From Owenia fusiformis (Eukaryota; Annelida; Polychaeta; Sabellida; Oweniidae): a DNA stretch of 64,000 nt. Within the stretch, counting starts at the first letter, position 1. The number at the start of each line of letters is the position of its first letter. The stretch is from assembly GCA_903813345.2 (NCBI GenBank), contig CAIIXF020000011.1, positions 1,760,571 through 1,824,570 of the forward strand, read 5' to 3'. Under the pieces are notes generated by a model. That model ran no database searches, had not been told where the DNA came from, and saw nothing but the letters and a program-made list of their open reading frames with translations. Position numbers and translations under genes: made by a program. Shown here in pieces: positions 10,730 to 22,709 of the stretch.

Positions 10730-12093
10730 GTGGCTACTAATGAGGCTTTTTACACCGTCAGCCAACTAATATCACCAGACTCTCAGGATAGTGAGATTGA
10801 GGATAATACCCTATCAGCTAATCAACTTGGGGACCTGTCAACCTCAACCCACAACCTAACCAGTGAAGATGGTATTAGTCTACAATGTCAAGAAGGGGCT
10901 ACCCCTCCCTCATCAGCATTACGCCGCTCTACCCGTGCTAAAGCGCCCACCGCAAGACGACTAAAGACACCCAAAACCCCACATACAACACAATCAAAAC
11001 CCAAAAGGGGACGCCCTCGCATTGCCCAATCTCAACCCCTCCCATCCAAATCTAGTGCAGCTACTTCTAAACAGAGAAAATCAACTGATACATTCGAAAC
11101 TGAAGTGCTCTCACTTCTCAGGACACTCCGCACATCCCTTGATGTAACCAATGCTTCTCTACCTGCAGTGCAGAAGACTAACTGTGATTTGGTCAGTCAG
11201 CTTGCAGCCAAAACTGCTGAATGACAAAGTCTCAATGTTGAATGTAGCTCCCTTAGAAAGCAACTCAACAATAAATCCAGTGAAACCAGAGTGACCCCCA
11301 ATCCAGCCTCTCCCTCCAAAACTCTTCCTATTGGATCATCGATCATCCGTGATGTTGACTCTTCTAAACTTGATACCGAGAATGTCCATACAGAATGTTT
11401 CCGTGGGGGTAAAATTTCAAATGTTTGTGATAAAATAGCCAAAGCAGACTCGACTTATGATAACATTATTTTCCAAATTGGAAGTAACGATTGTGCCGCA
11501 AGTGACAATGCAGAAACTGTCGTGGACAGCTTTAAACTATTGCTAGCAGGTGGGCATGCAATCGCCAAATCAATCTTTGTTAGTAGCATTTGCCCTCGTA
11601 CAGACAATGCCAATGCACGCACAACTGCACAAACCGTGAATACTGAGCTCCAAGTTCTGTGTGAGAACATGGAAAATACTAACTTTGTCAACAATGACTC
11701 TACATTTATTTTCCAAGATAGTACAGTGAATGAAGGGTTTCAATATGGGCCTTACTAAAAAAGTGAAAAGTGTTACTAAGCCATGGAATAACCATTTCCA
11801 CAGAAACAGTCAGCAGAATTCCCATGCCCATAAGGACCCCGAAACACGTCCCCAACCCTCAATTACCCCTCCACCCAGAGTACATATTGCAGGAAATAAC
11901 CTTTCACTGAGACAGGGTAACAGAAAAACACCCAATAACTCTAGACCAGCCTGCTTCAAATGTGGCGAGGCATCAGATTTAGCTAGCACCTGCTGGCATT
12001 CAAGCCCCGTGCGTTGTTACTCCTGCTCCATGTTAGGCCATAAAACTCATAAGTGCCCTAATAATGCCAATTTTCCCTGTAGTAACAGATTCT
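10730..12093 (+). pseudogene. LINE ORF1: coiled-coil/basic region, SGNH-like domain, CCHC knuckles
   Basis: 10730-11224 encodes a Ser/Thr/Pro- and Lys-rich region with a GRPRIA AT-hook-like motif, ending in a helical stretch. One in-frame TGA at 11222-11224 separates it from the same frame, which continues to 11758. There, LPIGSSIIRD, FRGGKISNV, DNIIFQIGSND and FVSSICPR follow the block order of SGNH hydrolase-like domains seen in some LINE ORF1 proteins. A frameshift near 11740 moves to a third segment with two knuckles. The first, CFKCGEASDLASTC, has Asp in place of His; the second, CYSCSMLGHKTHKC, is canonical. Role by family: RNA binding and RNP formation. It cannot make a full protein as it stands. 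Confidence 0.78.
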
Positions 12094-12107
12094 AGGTTCT
12101 CGGTGAA

Positions 12108-12350
12108 GTGCACGCCTTACCCCCAAATGAAATGAATACTGATGACACTCCCCAAAAATCCACTCTAAATGTGAGAAATCACAGACAACGTAGGAACAAA
12201 AAACATAAAGCTAAATCCAAATTCAAAGTTTTGTTCAATAATTTTCAACGACTTGGTATTGCCAAACAACATGAGCTAAAAGAGCACTTACAAAGTAATG
12301 ATTTTAATATATGTGCAACTACTGAAACGTTTTTCAATGATATAATGTAA
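12108..12350 (+). pseudogene. LINE ORF2 N-terminal (endonuclease start) fragment
   Basis: After a basic leader, the text FKVLFNNFQRLG, then KQHELKEHL, then FNICATTETF resembles the first strand-helix-strand of APE-type endonucleases, ending in the TET block that carries a metal-binding Glu. It stops after about 80 codons and runs into unrelated repeat sequence. The remaining endonuclease motifs are missing. Confidence 0.6.
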
Positions 12351-12439
12351 AATCCTCAATCCCTAGATCCTAGTTAACTAGTCGAAGATACCACAATCAC
12401 TTGCCAACATCCTCTGTAAATGCTTATAGATATACATGT

Positions 12440-13160
12440 ATGTACATGTAAATATTCATTTTGGCAGCCATTTTGGTGATCATTTTGGATTTTAATATAA
12501 GGAAAGGTCAAGATGACTTTGGTAAGGTAAGGCTAAATTGAAACCATTTTCCCCTGAAACCTAGTTTCAGATATCTATTACGTACATTACTTTCTAACTT
12601 TTCTATGTGCGTATAAATTCATTTTAGCAGCCATATGTTTGGCCATTTTGGCAGCCATTTCAAATTTCTATATAAAGGTATTCTTTAATCACCTAGATTT
12701 ATCCATGGATGGAATCTGTATTAACTTCTAAAACCCTATCATGGTCTGTAAAAGCACTTTTTAACTGTTCTTTGAGTTTATATAAATCGTTTACATATTC
12801 ATTTTGGCACTCATTTTGGTGGCCATCTTGGCATTTCATATAGAGGATTTCTATTATTACTTAAATTTAGACACAAATAAAATCCTCGGCCTCTAAAACC
12901 TATTCATGGTCTCCAAAGTCACTTTTTTACCGTTCTTTGAGCTTTTTTTAGCTTATATCAATAGTAACAAATTTGTTTTGAGACCCATTTTGGTGGCCAT
13001 CTTGGATTTCCATATAAAGCAATTTTTGATGACTTAGATTTTGACATAAATGAAATCCTTGACCCCTAAAACCCAGAAATAGACTTCAAAATCACTGTTT
13101 TTGCCTCTCATTATACTAAGATATGATTTCTTTTATTTGGTAAAAAGCTCAATAGCAGCC
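12440..13160. repeat. Diverged ~190-bp tandem repeat with GCCATTTTGGTGGCCATCTTGG core, within the LINE
   Basis: Four degenerate copies share TTCATTTTGGCAGCCATTTTGG-like cores followed by ATATAAAGGAATTT-like, AAATCCT..CCTAAAACC and TCACTTTTT blocks. It takes the place of the endonuclease remainder and N-terminal RT region of the LINE. Similar GCCATTTTGAAAA blocks appear at 25780, 26860 and 27030. Confidence 0.7.
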
Positions 13161-13321
13161 ATTTTGAAAAATGGGCGATAACACCCATAAGCTACCACTC
13201 CTGCAATGCTATCACATATTTTCTTACTCTGGAGGTATTTACCTTGCCAAAAATCACTATGAGCATTATTCCCCTTACTTGGTACCGATAAGCTTAATTT
13301 TGGGGTGAAGCTGATGGCCTA

Positions 13322-14750
13322 ATAAGGAATAAAGTTCTTTTTGGTAACTTCGAAAGTGACATGTTTGATTCAGAGTTTGGAATAAGACAAGGTTGTGCTC
13401 TATCCCCAACACTATTTCTCTTAATTATAAATGATTTGACAGAAAGACTTAAAGAACATAATCTAAGAATACCATTTAAAATCGACAAAGTCCCTGCACT
13501 CTTATATGCTGATGATGTAGTTCTGATATCCGAATCTGAAGATCAACTTACTGAAATGCTGAAAGTTTCTAACTCATTTGCCAAATATTGGGGATTCAAA
13601 TTTGACCCTAAGAAATCTCAAATTATGCCAATTGGTAAAAAAGTGATACAAATAATCAATGGAAACTTGGACAACTATCATTAAAAGAAACCAAAAAATA
13701 TAAGTATCTAGATGTTATTTTAAACAATACTCTAAAAGACTCGGACCACTAATTAATACACTTATCAAAGAGAAAGCTCGAAAGACCAGATTCTATATCT
13801 GTAGCACCCTTAATAAACACTCAAATCTAGAAAGATTCAAATTTGGGGATGTTTTACATAATAATGTTTTCATACCAGCAGTTCTCCATGCATGTGGAGT
13901 TATTTCATTTGTCAATAATACAAGAGTGAATTCTATGAACTCATATCAGTATAATGTAGGAAGAGCAATATTTAATATAACAAGTACACCAGCTAGGGAC
14001 GCTCTACTCGGTGACCTAGGTTGGAGACCAATTATGAATGTTATAGATAAACGTAAAATAGATTATTTTATTCATTTGAAAAATAGAGCTCAAAGTTGTA
14101 AGATCTTAAGTGATATTTATAGTGATATGTTCTCTAACTTTAAAGCAAAGAAAAGCTCAGTATGGCCATATATTGATTCCGTGTCAAAGATATTAACTGC
14201 CCATGGACTAGACAGATGCATTTCAGCCGACAATGCAGACTGGTATGACTCATTTCTCAAAATCTCAAATGATCAAAGAAACTCTGAATTTATTGAAGCA
14301 ATCGATGATAAAAAGTCTTTGAACCTCTATAAAAAGTTGAAATTTAATACAAATAAAGAGAAGTACCTCATGAACCATACAGACCTTTACACCTCTCGAC
14401 TTAAGTTTCTGGCCAGAACAGGCTGCTTTAACCTTGAGGAAGACAGAAAAAGATGGAAATAAGTAACGGTATTTGTAAATTATGTAACTTAAATGTAATA
14501 GATGATCCCATCCATCGTTTCCTCCTCTGTCCTCATTTCCAGTAACAAAGAACTGAATATATACATGATTTAAGTAGTAAATGTGATGCTCCTGTTGTGT
14601 CTCAGTACCTTAATTTCCCCCCACAAATGAAATTAAGTGCATTCTTGGGGATGATGTGTTTAGCATTTGGGGGCACGACAATGGCTGGAGTTTTGATGTT
14701 TGTACAAAAAGATTTCTGCAAAAGGTGTATGTGAAACATAACACTGCGTG
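13322..14750 (+). pseudogene. LINE ORF2 reverse transcriptase core and C-terminal region, disrupted
   Basis: 13322-13684 reads NKVLFGNFESD, GIRQGCALSPTLFLLIIND and ALLYADDVVLI, the RT finger/palm blocks with the YADD catalytic motif. It is followed by GFKFDPKKSQIM. After a stop and frame changes, 13926-14462 holds the thumb/connection-like region (NVGRAIFNITSTPARDALLGDLGW is one visible stretch in shortened form: STPARDALLGDLGWRP). Past another stop, GICKLCN...HRFLLCPHFQ is the Cys/His motif typical of LINE C termini. Several stops and indels make it non-functional. Confidence 0.85.
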
Positions 14751-14895
14751 ATTTTAGCCTATTTTAATGATTTTACTAAAAGCTTATGTCTCATATTCCT
14801 CAACGGATTTTAGTAAAAAATGTGTTGTTTGTATACTACTTATATGTAATATTGACGCACCTTTGAGTGCCACTGTTATAAAAGAGACTGTCAAA

Positions 14896-14920
14896 TAAAT
14901 AATAAATAAATAAATATTTG
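14896..14920 (+). repeat. LINE 3' tail, AAATAAATAAAT microsatellite
   Basis: TCAAATAAATAATAAATAAATAAATA-type tail directly after the LINE 3' region. It fits a LINE terminus ending in a short simple repeat rather than a pure poly(A). Confidence 0.7.
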
Positions 14921-14989
14921 TTGATGATAGTGTGTAACTTTACGAATAGATGTATTTGGTTCGAGTTTTATAATTAAAACGATGCCTAG

Positions 14990-15260
14990 AGACATGATGA
15001 TATTTAAAGAATGTCAAAATGGCCGCCATTTTTAATAGAAATCTAATTTAAATAACCTAAATACAATTTATGGAATTTGGCCTTATGGGCAAAGAATTAC
15101 ATTTGTGGACCCTTCAAAATGGCCACTCATTTCAAAATGGCTACCATGTTTCGTATCTCAAATACCAATTGAAATATTTTACATGCTCATACACTGTACT
15201 TTTGGAACAACGGAATTAGCTCAAGAAAGAATATCTAAAATGGCTGCTCAATTCAAAATG
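14990..15260. repeat. AAAATGGC-rich degenerate repeat
   Basis: CAAAATGGCCGCC, CAAAATGGCCACTC, CAAAATGGCTACC and AAAATGGCTGCTC recur at irregular spacing. The 147-codon ORF starting at 15105 runs through this repeat and into the TIR element; it has no recognised domain and is judged spurious. Confidence 0.5.
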
Positions 15261-15443
15261 GCTACCTACTTATCTTTATTAACTTATATACCAGTCATGG
15301 GATGTAGACTAATTTTTTATGTTTATGCCATGACCTCTCTGCTCAAAAGTGAATTTAAAATATGGTGTCGACCGCACCATATGACTATGTATTTTTCCAA
15401 ATGGATACTCCTCAAATATTTCCTGGATATGTCTGTTACGTTA

Positions 15444-16253
15444 CCCCCCTATCACACCAAACTAGTTCTTACCCGTTCTTGCCAGTCCTACGAAAACGTC
15501 GTCAAACGGGCTCAGTCTGACTGTGGTCGGGAAATATCTCTAAAATAATTAGCTACTTCGTTCATAAACAGTCTTCAATACGTCCATCTCATTCGCAGTT
15601 CGTTCAGGTCGTACCACGATCGGTGTGTAACGTCGTATAACGCGCCCCTTAGTCTAGAAGGTCATCATGACCTGATTACAGAACGGTATGGTCGCCATCG
15701 AATTTTGAATCGATTCAAAATTCTAAAATCACCTTCCCGTCTGAGAACGTTCGTGGAGTTCGTAAATAGACCTTAGAAAGTTGCAGCTACGTTCATTCCA
15801 TTCGTTCACAGTTTAAAACCAGTTTTGAAGAACGCAGTGGTAACTTGTTTGGTGTGATAGCTATATTTTTGCTAATTCGTTCATAAGCAGTCTTTAATAC
15901 GTTCTTAGTCAGTTTAAACCCGTTTGCAATTAGTTCTGTCTCGTTCTCAATACGTCCTCAGACAGTTCAACTCGTTGTAAAAACGTCCCTAGTAGGATTG
16001 AAGTACGATGGTTCCGTTCGTAGTACGTCCAGCTCGTCGTTAGTACGTTGTCACTCGTTCTAATTGTAGAACGTGACGACCACGAGAACATTTTGAGCAT
16101 GTTCTAAGTTCTAGAGGACCTACCCGTTCGAGTACGTTCGATGAAGTTTGTAAATAGACCCCAAACGGTTTTAAGTACGTCCAGTCCGTTCGTACACAGT
16201 TGAAGCCCGTTTTCGAGAACGTAGTGAGAACTAATTTGGTGTGATAGTAGGGT
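15444..16253 (+). mobile_element. Non-autonomous TIR DNA transposon, copy 1
   Basis: Ends CCTATCACACCAAACTAGTT and AACTAATTTGGTGTGATAGTAGGG form terminal inverted repeats of about 20 bp that extend imperfectly inward. The interior (about 810 bp) is rich in GTTCGTA/ACGTTC words. A second copy lies inverted at 41503-42304. No transposase is encoded, and target duplications are not clear (TTA precedes both copies but does not follow them). Confidence 0.85.
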
Positions 16254-18560
16254 TTTGTCCGAATTGACAAGGTAAATGAAATATTTTTTTCGATGGGCTT
16301 TGTGTTGGCGTTTTCTTCTTAGATATGCACTAGCCTACTTACACGAATATGGATGAAATATTGACGAATAATACTTAACACAACACGACCAGAAATGGTT
16401 TAATCTTCATAAATTATAGTATTGCGTTCTTGTGGCCCAGTGTTGCATAGTGACGAATACGCTACACGTTTTTGAGAAAAACCTACACGTGTGGACGTGT
16501 GGTCCCCTGTGGAACGTGTGGATCCCTGTTGATAAGATCTTCTCTTGCTTGATTGAGTACAAGGCATAAGGAACATTCTTAATTAACTTCATGGAAATTC
16601 CAGTCGATAGAGGAATTTATTATGTCAAAATGTATTCTGTTTTTCGGGATTGAGGGCTTTTACTTGTAATCGATACGCATTTACATAAATCTTCTTCCAA
16701 AATGTTCATTGATTATTAACCGGAATATTGTGTAACAGTACAATAGAAAAAGGTTCTCTTGAAGGGGGAAAATGTAGCGTTCTGCATTATAATTGATATA
16801 AATGGAAACTGGCATTTATATAATAAAAAATAACGAAACGCAAATAGATACCTGTTTCCAAGTCATTTGTTTTCAAATGGGAATATGAGAATTGATTTTA
16901 ACAGAAATATTGTGTTAGAAAATAACATGAAAATAGTTTCCAATAATGTACCGTTGTTGTGAATAGAAAATTGCGTTATAACGAAAACGAAAAAGGTGAA
17001 AATCTACCTTAAATTACAATAAATAGATCTAAAGAAAAGTTATCCAAACTAATTCATAGTCTTATTTACACTTCTAATTTGTATATCTTCGAAATAGTTT
17101 AACACCGCGTCGAAGGTCTTATAGACCCTGGTATGAAATTGCTAGGACGTTTTATAAAGGAGCGGCGATATTTGGTCTAATATTTACATACCCTCACATG
17201 TGCTGTATGAATTGTCATTATAGCTGTTTAATATACTTCCGTTTTTTAGGTTAAATTACGCCTGTCATTAGCATAGTCAAAAAAATTACCAAAAACTAAA
17301 AGCAATTTTTTAAATTTAGAGTTGTATATAATGCGAGAGAAAGTGATATAAAATGGATTTTTAATATACTATTTAGGTTTTGAGGTTGTTTTTCTCCAAA
17401 ACACAAGAAAATGATTGAGTCCGTGCATCAACATTTTGCATCATTTCTAAGATATTGGTCAGATAAATGGTACAGATAAATCTCTTTCACATAAAATGGT
17501 AAATGCAAAAATTATGTTAGTTATCACGAAATGGGAATTAATTAGTTTCGAGATATGAACTGACACCCACAGGGTTAAATTATCAATAAAGGAGGGCTTA
17601 TTACACTGCCTTGACTAAATGCGGCTTCAGCTAAAAGAAATCAGTTGCTATACAACAATCATCTGGAATTTAGAACTCTTTGAAAAAAACGTTAACATTA
17701 TCTTCAAAAATGGGATGGTAGCCAGCAGTAACGTCAAAGAAAAATTGTAAGGCGTTCGATTGCATTTGACTCTGGTGGATTATCAGACATACCCTTGGAA
17801 TTAATTTATGAACATTTCGATACTAAATTCAATTAGACATAAATCTAACGTATGTGGCATTGTTTTAGGGTTTATAGAATTTAAAAAATAAGTTTGCATA
17901 AATCGAACGCATATGCCATTGTTTTAGGGTTCATAAAATATAATTTTTTATTAGACCCCTTACAATGAATAGATTCTGGTAATAAAGAGCAATCATGAAT
18001 TACCCTTATATTTTACAAAGTTTTGTCGAATCTGCTCGGCTTGTATTTGAAAAATTGAACAAAATCTAAAAGCAAACTTTTAATTAAAACAATCTAAATT
18101 AAAATCTAGTAGCGAAAAATAAATTACACAAAATCTAAAAGCAATCTTAAAAACACCTTTATTTACGTTGAAAATGTAATTAGTCTTTGCATTAATTATA
18201 AGTTATCCTTATCCATGGTATATTTGTTTAGATTAGTAGTCTGCATCTTATAAAATATTAACGTTCGAGTGCAATGTTTTTGACCCCTTGTGATGAATGA
18301 CACTTTTCGACTCGAAAGCCGGAAGTTTACAACAATCTAATGTCTATGGTTAAAATCTTGCTCGTGGTCAAAAAAATCATATTCAAAAATGCAGGCTCGG
18401 AATAACTGTTTTTTAACAATCGCTGGCGTTGAAGTTTTGACTCGTCACTTTCCCTGTATCTCAAATGTTTTTCAATATTTGAATATTCTTACATCTGTTT
18501 CTATTTCTGTTTCTATTTATTACAAATTTTGCTAGGTCTGGAGATTATGAGTGTATTGAA
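16254..18560. other. Non-coding stretch
   Basis: No gene recognised. A roughly 60-bp direct duplication sits at 17837-17940, sharing CATAAATC.AACG.AT and CATTGTTTTAGGGTT blocks. AAAATCTAAAAGCAA words recur at 17290, 18065 and 18130. The remainder is low-complexity AT-rich sequence. Confidence 0.55.
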
Positions 18561-18657
18561 TACTGGATTTTGCATGTGTGCATATTCCGATTTAAATTCG
18601 TCGACTTGATATGCAGAGTAGCTAATGAGCAACTAACGACACAATCATGTAAATCGA

Positions 18658-18750
18658 CCAATCGGCGCTTTGAAAATTATTGAATTTCGGGAATTGTGGA
18701 ATGTGAAGTGGCATCAGATATAAGCTTGAAAGGTTCTTTCATTTATATAG
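18658..18750 (+). promoter_or_regulatory. Core promoter of PAN-FReD gene 1 (CCAAT and TATA boxes)
   Basis: CGACCAATCGGCG has a CCAAT box at 18658-18662, and TTTATATAGGAACTAAGAC has a TATA box at 18744-18750, 42 bp before the start codon. The second gene has the same layout (CGACCAATCAGCG at 27696, TATATAAAAACTAAGACAG at 27792), embedded in about 230 bp of alignable upstream sequence. Conservation of both boxes between the duplicates supports a real TATA-type promoter and the chosen start codon. Confidence 0.7.
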
Positions 18751-18791
18751 GAACTAAGACAAGGTTGCCACGTATGTCTCTATATATCAAA

Positions 18792-21700
18792 ATGCTGACC
18801 AGGCAAATATTTCTAGTGATCACTGCATGTGTTGATTTATTTTCTGAATCAAACACTGTTGAGATTTCAATAAATCTTTCCAAAGATCAACCAACACAAG
18901 TCAGGTATGCAAAATTATCCGGGCAAGAAAGATTGGACAATCCGTGGATGTCGTTCAAGGTTGTGACAAATGGGAGATGCGCAGCGACATGCTCAGCTAA
19001 TCCTGACTCTTGCAGTTCGTACAATTTGAGGAAAATTGAAGACAAGACATATACTGCCATATGTGAGCTGAATGGTCCAAGTCAATCTCTCCCAACACCG
19101 ACGGAGGAACATGTAGATTACTATGGTAGGAGATACTATTTAAATCTATAACACATTTCTGAAGAACCAAAAAGAACCAAAAGTTGTTATTTCTCATCCT
19201 AGATATTCCGAAAATACTTTTATTTTATAATAATATGTAATTACATATTAATTATATAACTTATACCCAAAACTATAATCTATAAGACTTCTACATTGCA
19301 TTTGAGACACAAATACTATTTTTCTGTAATAAATTATTGCTCTTAAAAATTGTTCATAGTGAAGTGAATAAATGGACTTTGTAACATAGAAAAAGTGCAA
19401 GAAGTTTTTTTCAATTTTGACTGTGGTAGGCAAATACTTTTTCAAGCTTTAATATTTCAATAAAGAATTGTATCAAAGAATTCCGATTGAATGTATGTTA
19501 CATACCAGTATTAAGTTGTAAAATAGGATTATTTAGGATGGAAAGTAAAACCATTTATTTGTCTTATTGACACACATTTTGAAATTGTCTATTTTGTGTT
19601 CATCTATACATTACTGTCAGTTCATTGAAACATGATTCAAGTGGGAAAATAGGATTATTTAGGATGATAATTAACAGGATATGCCTTAAATTGGCACACA
19701 TGTGAATATTTTTATTTCTGTGTACAATATACATGAAGACACTGCTATTAATCCATTCACAAAATTTGATTCAAGTCTTCAACATTTATTGTAATATAAT
19801 CATTATGAATGAAATGTCCGTTGGTATTATGTGTCGGATTTTGATATTGTTACTTGACTGGGAGGGGGGTCATTAGATACTGTTTCGTTTCACGTTTGAA
19901 TTGGGATTTTTTATGATTGTGGTTTTCTTTTGACTGATGTACTCACAGATGGTTTATTGTGGTTTGTAACATTTTGGGTATTTTTCCGTTGGAACTTGCG
20001 TTAACATATTTGTTTTAGTTATTTCAAGAGCAGTTTTAGTAATTGACATTAATGTATCCAGCTTTGAAGCCAGTTATTATTTAATCATGCTATACGGCTG
20101 TAATTAAAGTCATGTTTTCTTGACACTAATTGGTATTAATTGATACATTCTTTTTGAATATTTATTAAATTGCACGCCATAGCGAAAAGAATTTATATCT
20201 TAAACATTAGATCGATTGTATTGACATTTTTATTATAAACTTACAAAGTACATGGTAGTATTTGACACGCATATTTTATTTGATTATTTGACCTAGAAAG
20301 AATTAAGAATAATACAGTGTTTCAATTTAATAACCAAACCTGGATAATATATTTATTTGCAGAATGTATACATCATCTGATAATCGGATATAAACATATT
20401 TTTCAAAATACAAAATAGCAAAATTCGTATGCATAAAACAGTTGGTGTAAATGGATTGCGTCAGTTCCAGATGATTGGGTCGTTTTATACAATCTTAAGA
20501 AAACAAAACCATATGAGTATGAAACATCAGGAAACCGCTCGTGTGTATTCCTTGTATTATATAAACGTTCACAAAGGTCCATGTGCAGTATGGCAGGTGA
20601 TTTTAGACAGTTATATCTTTCACCATGAGTATCTTCTGGGTATAAATACAGTGGTTTTTATTTAAACAGTGTTAAGTCCCAATGAAAGTAAAATATCAAC
20701 CCCACTCTGAAGAATTTTGGATCCCACCTTGTCACTTTTTAAAAATGTAAGGCATATTTTCTAAAAGTAGGATCTTGTTTTTCTCAATTTAAATGTCCCA
20801 AAAGTTTCTTCTACACTATATTAATAACTTCTGAAAATGGGAATGGTATTGAAATGCGATAAAGTTAAAAACCACATTTCCCATGTTATTTTTCCCATAG
20901 GGAAAACTCATGCTATCCATTGTTTTCAGCATGATTTTAGTCATCGAAAACTGATATCTTCAAAACCACACTTTCAATACCATTCTACTTTTGAAGATGT
21001 TTTAGACCGATTGTTGAATAATGTTTTCATGCAATAAAAATCAGAAAAGAAGATCCTCTTTCGAGCAAATAAGTTCAACATTTGAAAAAATTGTTGATGT
21101 GGGGTCCCTATCTATAATTTTCTTCTTCTTCAAAGCATTAAATTTAATCAAAGCACGGATGTTTATACGTGATTCTTGCTTTTGCATTGCTATTTTAATC
21201 AAATTTTGCTCCATCAAAGAAGGACTGAAAATGGCAGTGTCCTGGTGTCACTGCTTTGTGTGACATCACAATAGCATGCTGATGTAATATATGTAACAGT
21301 TGTCATGACTACAAGGCTCGGGGCAATATAAACCCAAATATTTGAAAATAACTGTCATTTTGAGATATTTATGAGCATATTTATGTTGATCAAGCCCTTC
21401 ATTTTTTAACTGCTCCGTTAACCCCTACTTTTGGTTACCATAATTAAATTGAAATTTCACCAAACAATGCCTCATAGTCTAGTTGAGATACGGACAGAGG
21501 GACTTGCTGCCTCGAAAAGTCCCACTACTTATGAATCCCCCCTCGTACAATGGAAAGTTTGGTTGATTTAACAAAAAGTATTGAAAGAATTTTAAAAAAC
21601 AGATAAAAAAGTGTGTTTGTGTCATTTTGTTCCAATGAGATCCGTATATATGTTTCATTTCATTACGAACATATGATACCAAGAACAAAATAAGTGTCTG

Positions 21701-22706
21701 ATATGTTTTCTAAAACAATATAGAGAAAATTATATTTTTTCAAATTATATTATTATCATGTTACTTTTGATGCCTTGTTTAAGAAAAATGTGTGTTAACA
21801 AATTTCACCATATTGATATCAATCCTTTGAATAAGATATACAACCTCATTGATCAGAAAAGTCTTTAATCCCAAATCATGCAATTATGGGACGGATGGAC
21901 GGACGGACGGATGGACGGACAGACGGCTTGACGGACGGACCGACGGACTGACGAACGGTTTCTTTATTTCCCTACTCGAACTTCGTTTGGTGGGATGATA
22001 CGCTTAAGCACATGGCGAAGGAACTTCATACTCGCTCATTTCAATCAAATATTTTATTCCAGAGACTCCAAGGGATTGTAGCCACTTCACAAACTACGAA
22101 GGTGTTGTAACAATCAAGACAGATGACGGGAGAAGATTTGATGCTTACTGCAAAAGTGGCTGGCTGTATCTCTCGAGGCGTTTTGACGGAAGTTTGGATT
22201 TTTATAGAACATATGTCGAATATCAATCAGGTTTCGGTGATCGACATGGCGAGTATTTTCTCGGACTTGATAACCTAGTGAGTGTTTTAAAGCAAGGAGA
22301 ATACACCATGCGTGTTGATTTAAAGATGTGGCCACCGTATAACACAGAGGCATACGCCCTGTATGAAACCTTTCGTGTGGCTAATGCTAGTGATGGTTAT
22401 CGTTTGTACATCGGCAGTTATACCGGTACTGCGGGAGATTCTCTTCGTTTCCAACATGGCACGAAGTTCACCACAAAAGACACTGATCAAGATTCACATC
22501 ACCTTAACTGTGCACAACTGTTTCAAGGAGCTGGTTGGTACAGTGCATGCCATCAAGCGAATATTTTTGGTAAATACAACCAAAATCCTCAGTGTCCAGA
22601 ACGTGCTATATGTATGTCTTGGTACCAATGGCCCTCGACAATAGGAAACCCAAATAATAATTATTATTCCTTCAAAGAAGCAGATATCAAATTTAAAAGA
22701 CGATAA
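18792..22706 (+). CDS. Secreted PAN/apple-like plus fibrinogen-related domain protein 1 (two exons)
   Basis: Exon 1 is 18792-19125 and exon 2 is 22063-22706, giving 325 aa. The start MLTRQIFLVITACVDLF gives a signal peptide. A PAN/apple-like module follows with RCAATCSANPDSC, SSYNLRK and ICELNG (residues about 65-96). The donor is TACTATG/GTAGGA and the acceptor TTTTATTCCAG; the phase-1 junction codon becomes Glu. Exon 2 is a complete FReD: PRDCSHF, YCKSGWLYLSRRFDGS, GFGDRHGEYFLGLDN, the calcium-loop-like FTTKDTDQD, NCAQ, GWYSACHQANIFG and a final YYSFKEADIKF. No membrane segment. An upstream in-frame ATG at 18696 is rejected because it lies before the TATA box. FReD proteins bind glycans or acetylated ligands in innate recognition; that role here is inference. 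No clear AATAAA follows within 60 bp of the stop. Confidence 0.88.
19515..19770 (+). repeat. ~130-bp direct duplication in intron of PAN-FReD gene 1
   Basis: AAAATAGGATTATTTAGGATG occurs at about 19520 and 19647, each followed by a related stretch with ACACA.TT..AAT, TTCTGTGT and GATTCAAGT blocks. No coding signal. Confidence 0.6.
20560..21960 (+). repeat. Dispersed repeat ending in an ACGG-type microsatellite (intronic)
   Basis: Blocks with AAAATGTAAGGCATATTTTCT, GATCTTGTTTTTCTCAATT, AAAAGTTTCTTC, TTGAAATGCGATAAAGTT and CATGCTATCCATTGTTTTCA recur in the same order at 25900-26310. It ends in GGACGG/GACGGATGG simple repeat at 21891-21958, then CCCTACTCGAACTTCGTTTGGTGGG. The second copy ends GGACGGAGGGCTTCACTATATCCCCACTGAACTTTCTTCGTTGGG-like. 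Core plus ACGG microsatellite resembles non-autonomous Helitron or pearl-type elements reported in bivalves (family knowledge, not verified here). Confidence 0.6.
21891..21958 (+). repeat. (GGAC)n/ACGG microsatellite
   Basis: Imperfect GACGGACGGATGG tandem of about 68 bp, 105 bp upstream of the FReD exon acceptor of gene 1. Confidence 0.9.
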
Positions 22707-22709
22707 CAC

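Larger units (their letters stand above)
10650..14920 (+). mobile_element. Damaged non-LTR retrotransposon (LINE), 5' half and 3' end present, middle replaced
   Basis: On the plus strand the order is ORF1 (10730-12093), the start of an endonuclease-type ORF2 (12108-12350), about 900 bp of unrelated degenerate repeat, RT core motifs (13322-13684), the ORF2 C-terminal region with a Cys/His motif (13926-14750), and a 3' end with an AAATAAAT-type tail at 14896-14920. The overall order is that of an L2/CR1-like LINE. ORF1 has one nonsense codon and one frameshift, and ORF2 several breaks. The endonuclease remainder and the N-terminal half of RT are absent, so it is dead. The exact 5' boundary is unclear and the 3' part could belong to a second related element. 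Confidence 0.85.

Noticed and set aside
15105-15548. 147-codon plus-strand ORF
   Set aside because: It runs across an AAAATGGC repeat into a TIR transposon and shows no domain.
18696-18791. In-frame upstream start extending the PAN-FReD protein 1 by 32 residues
   Set aside because: It lies upstream of the conserved TATA box, removes the signal peptide from the N terminus, and is not present in gene 2.
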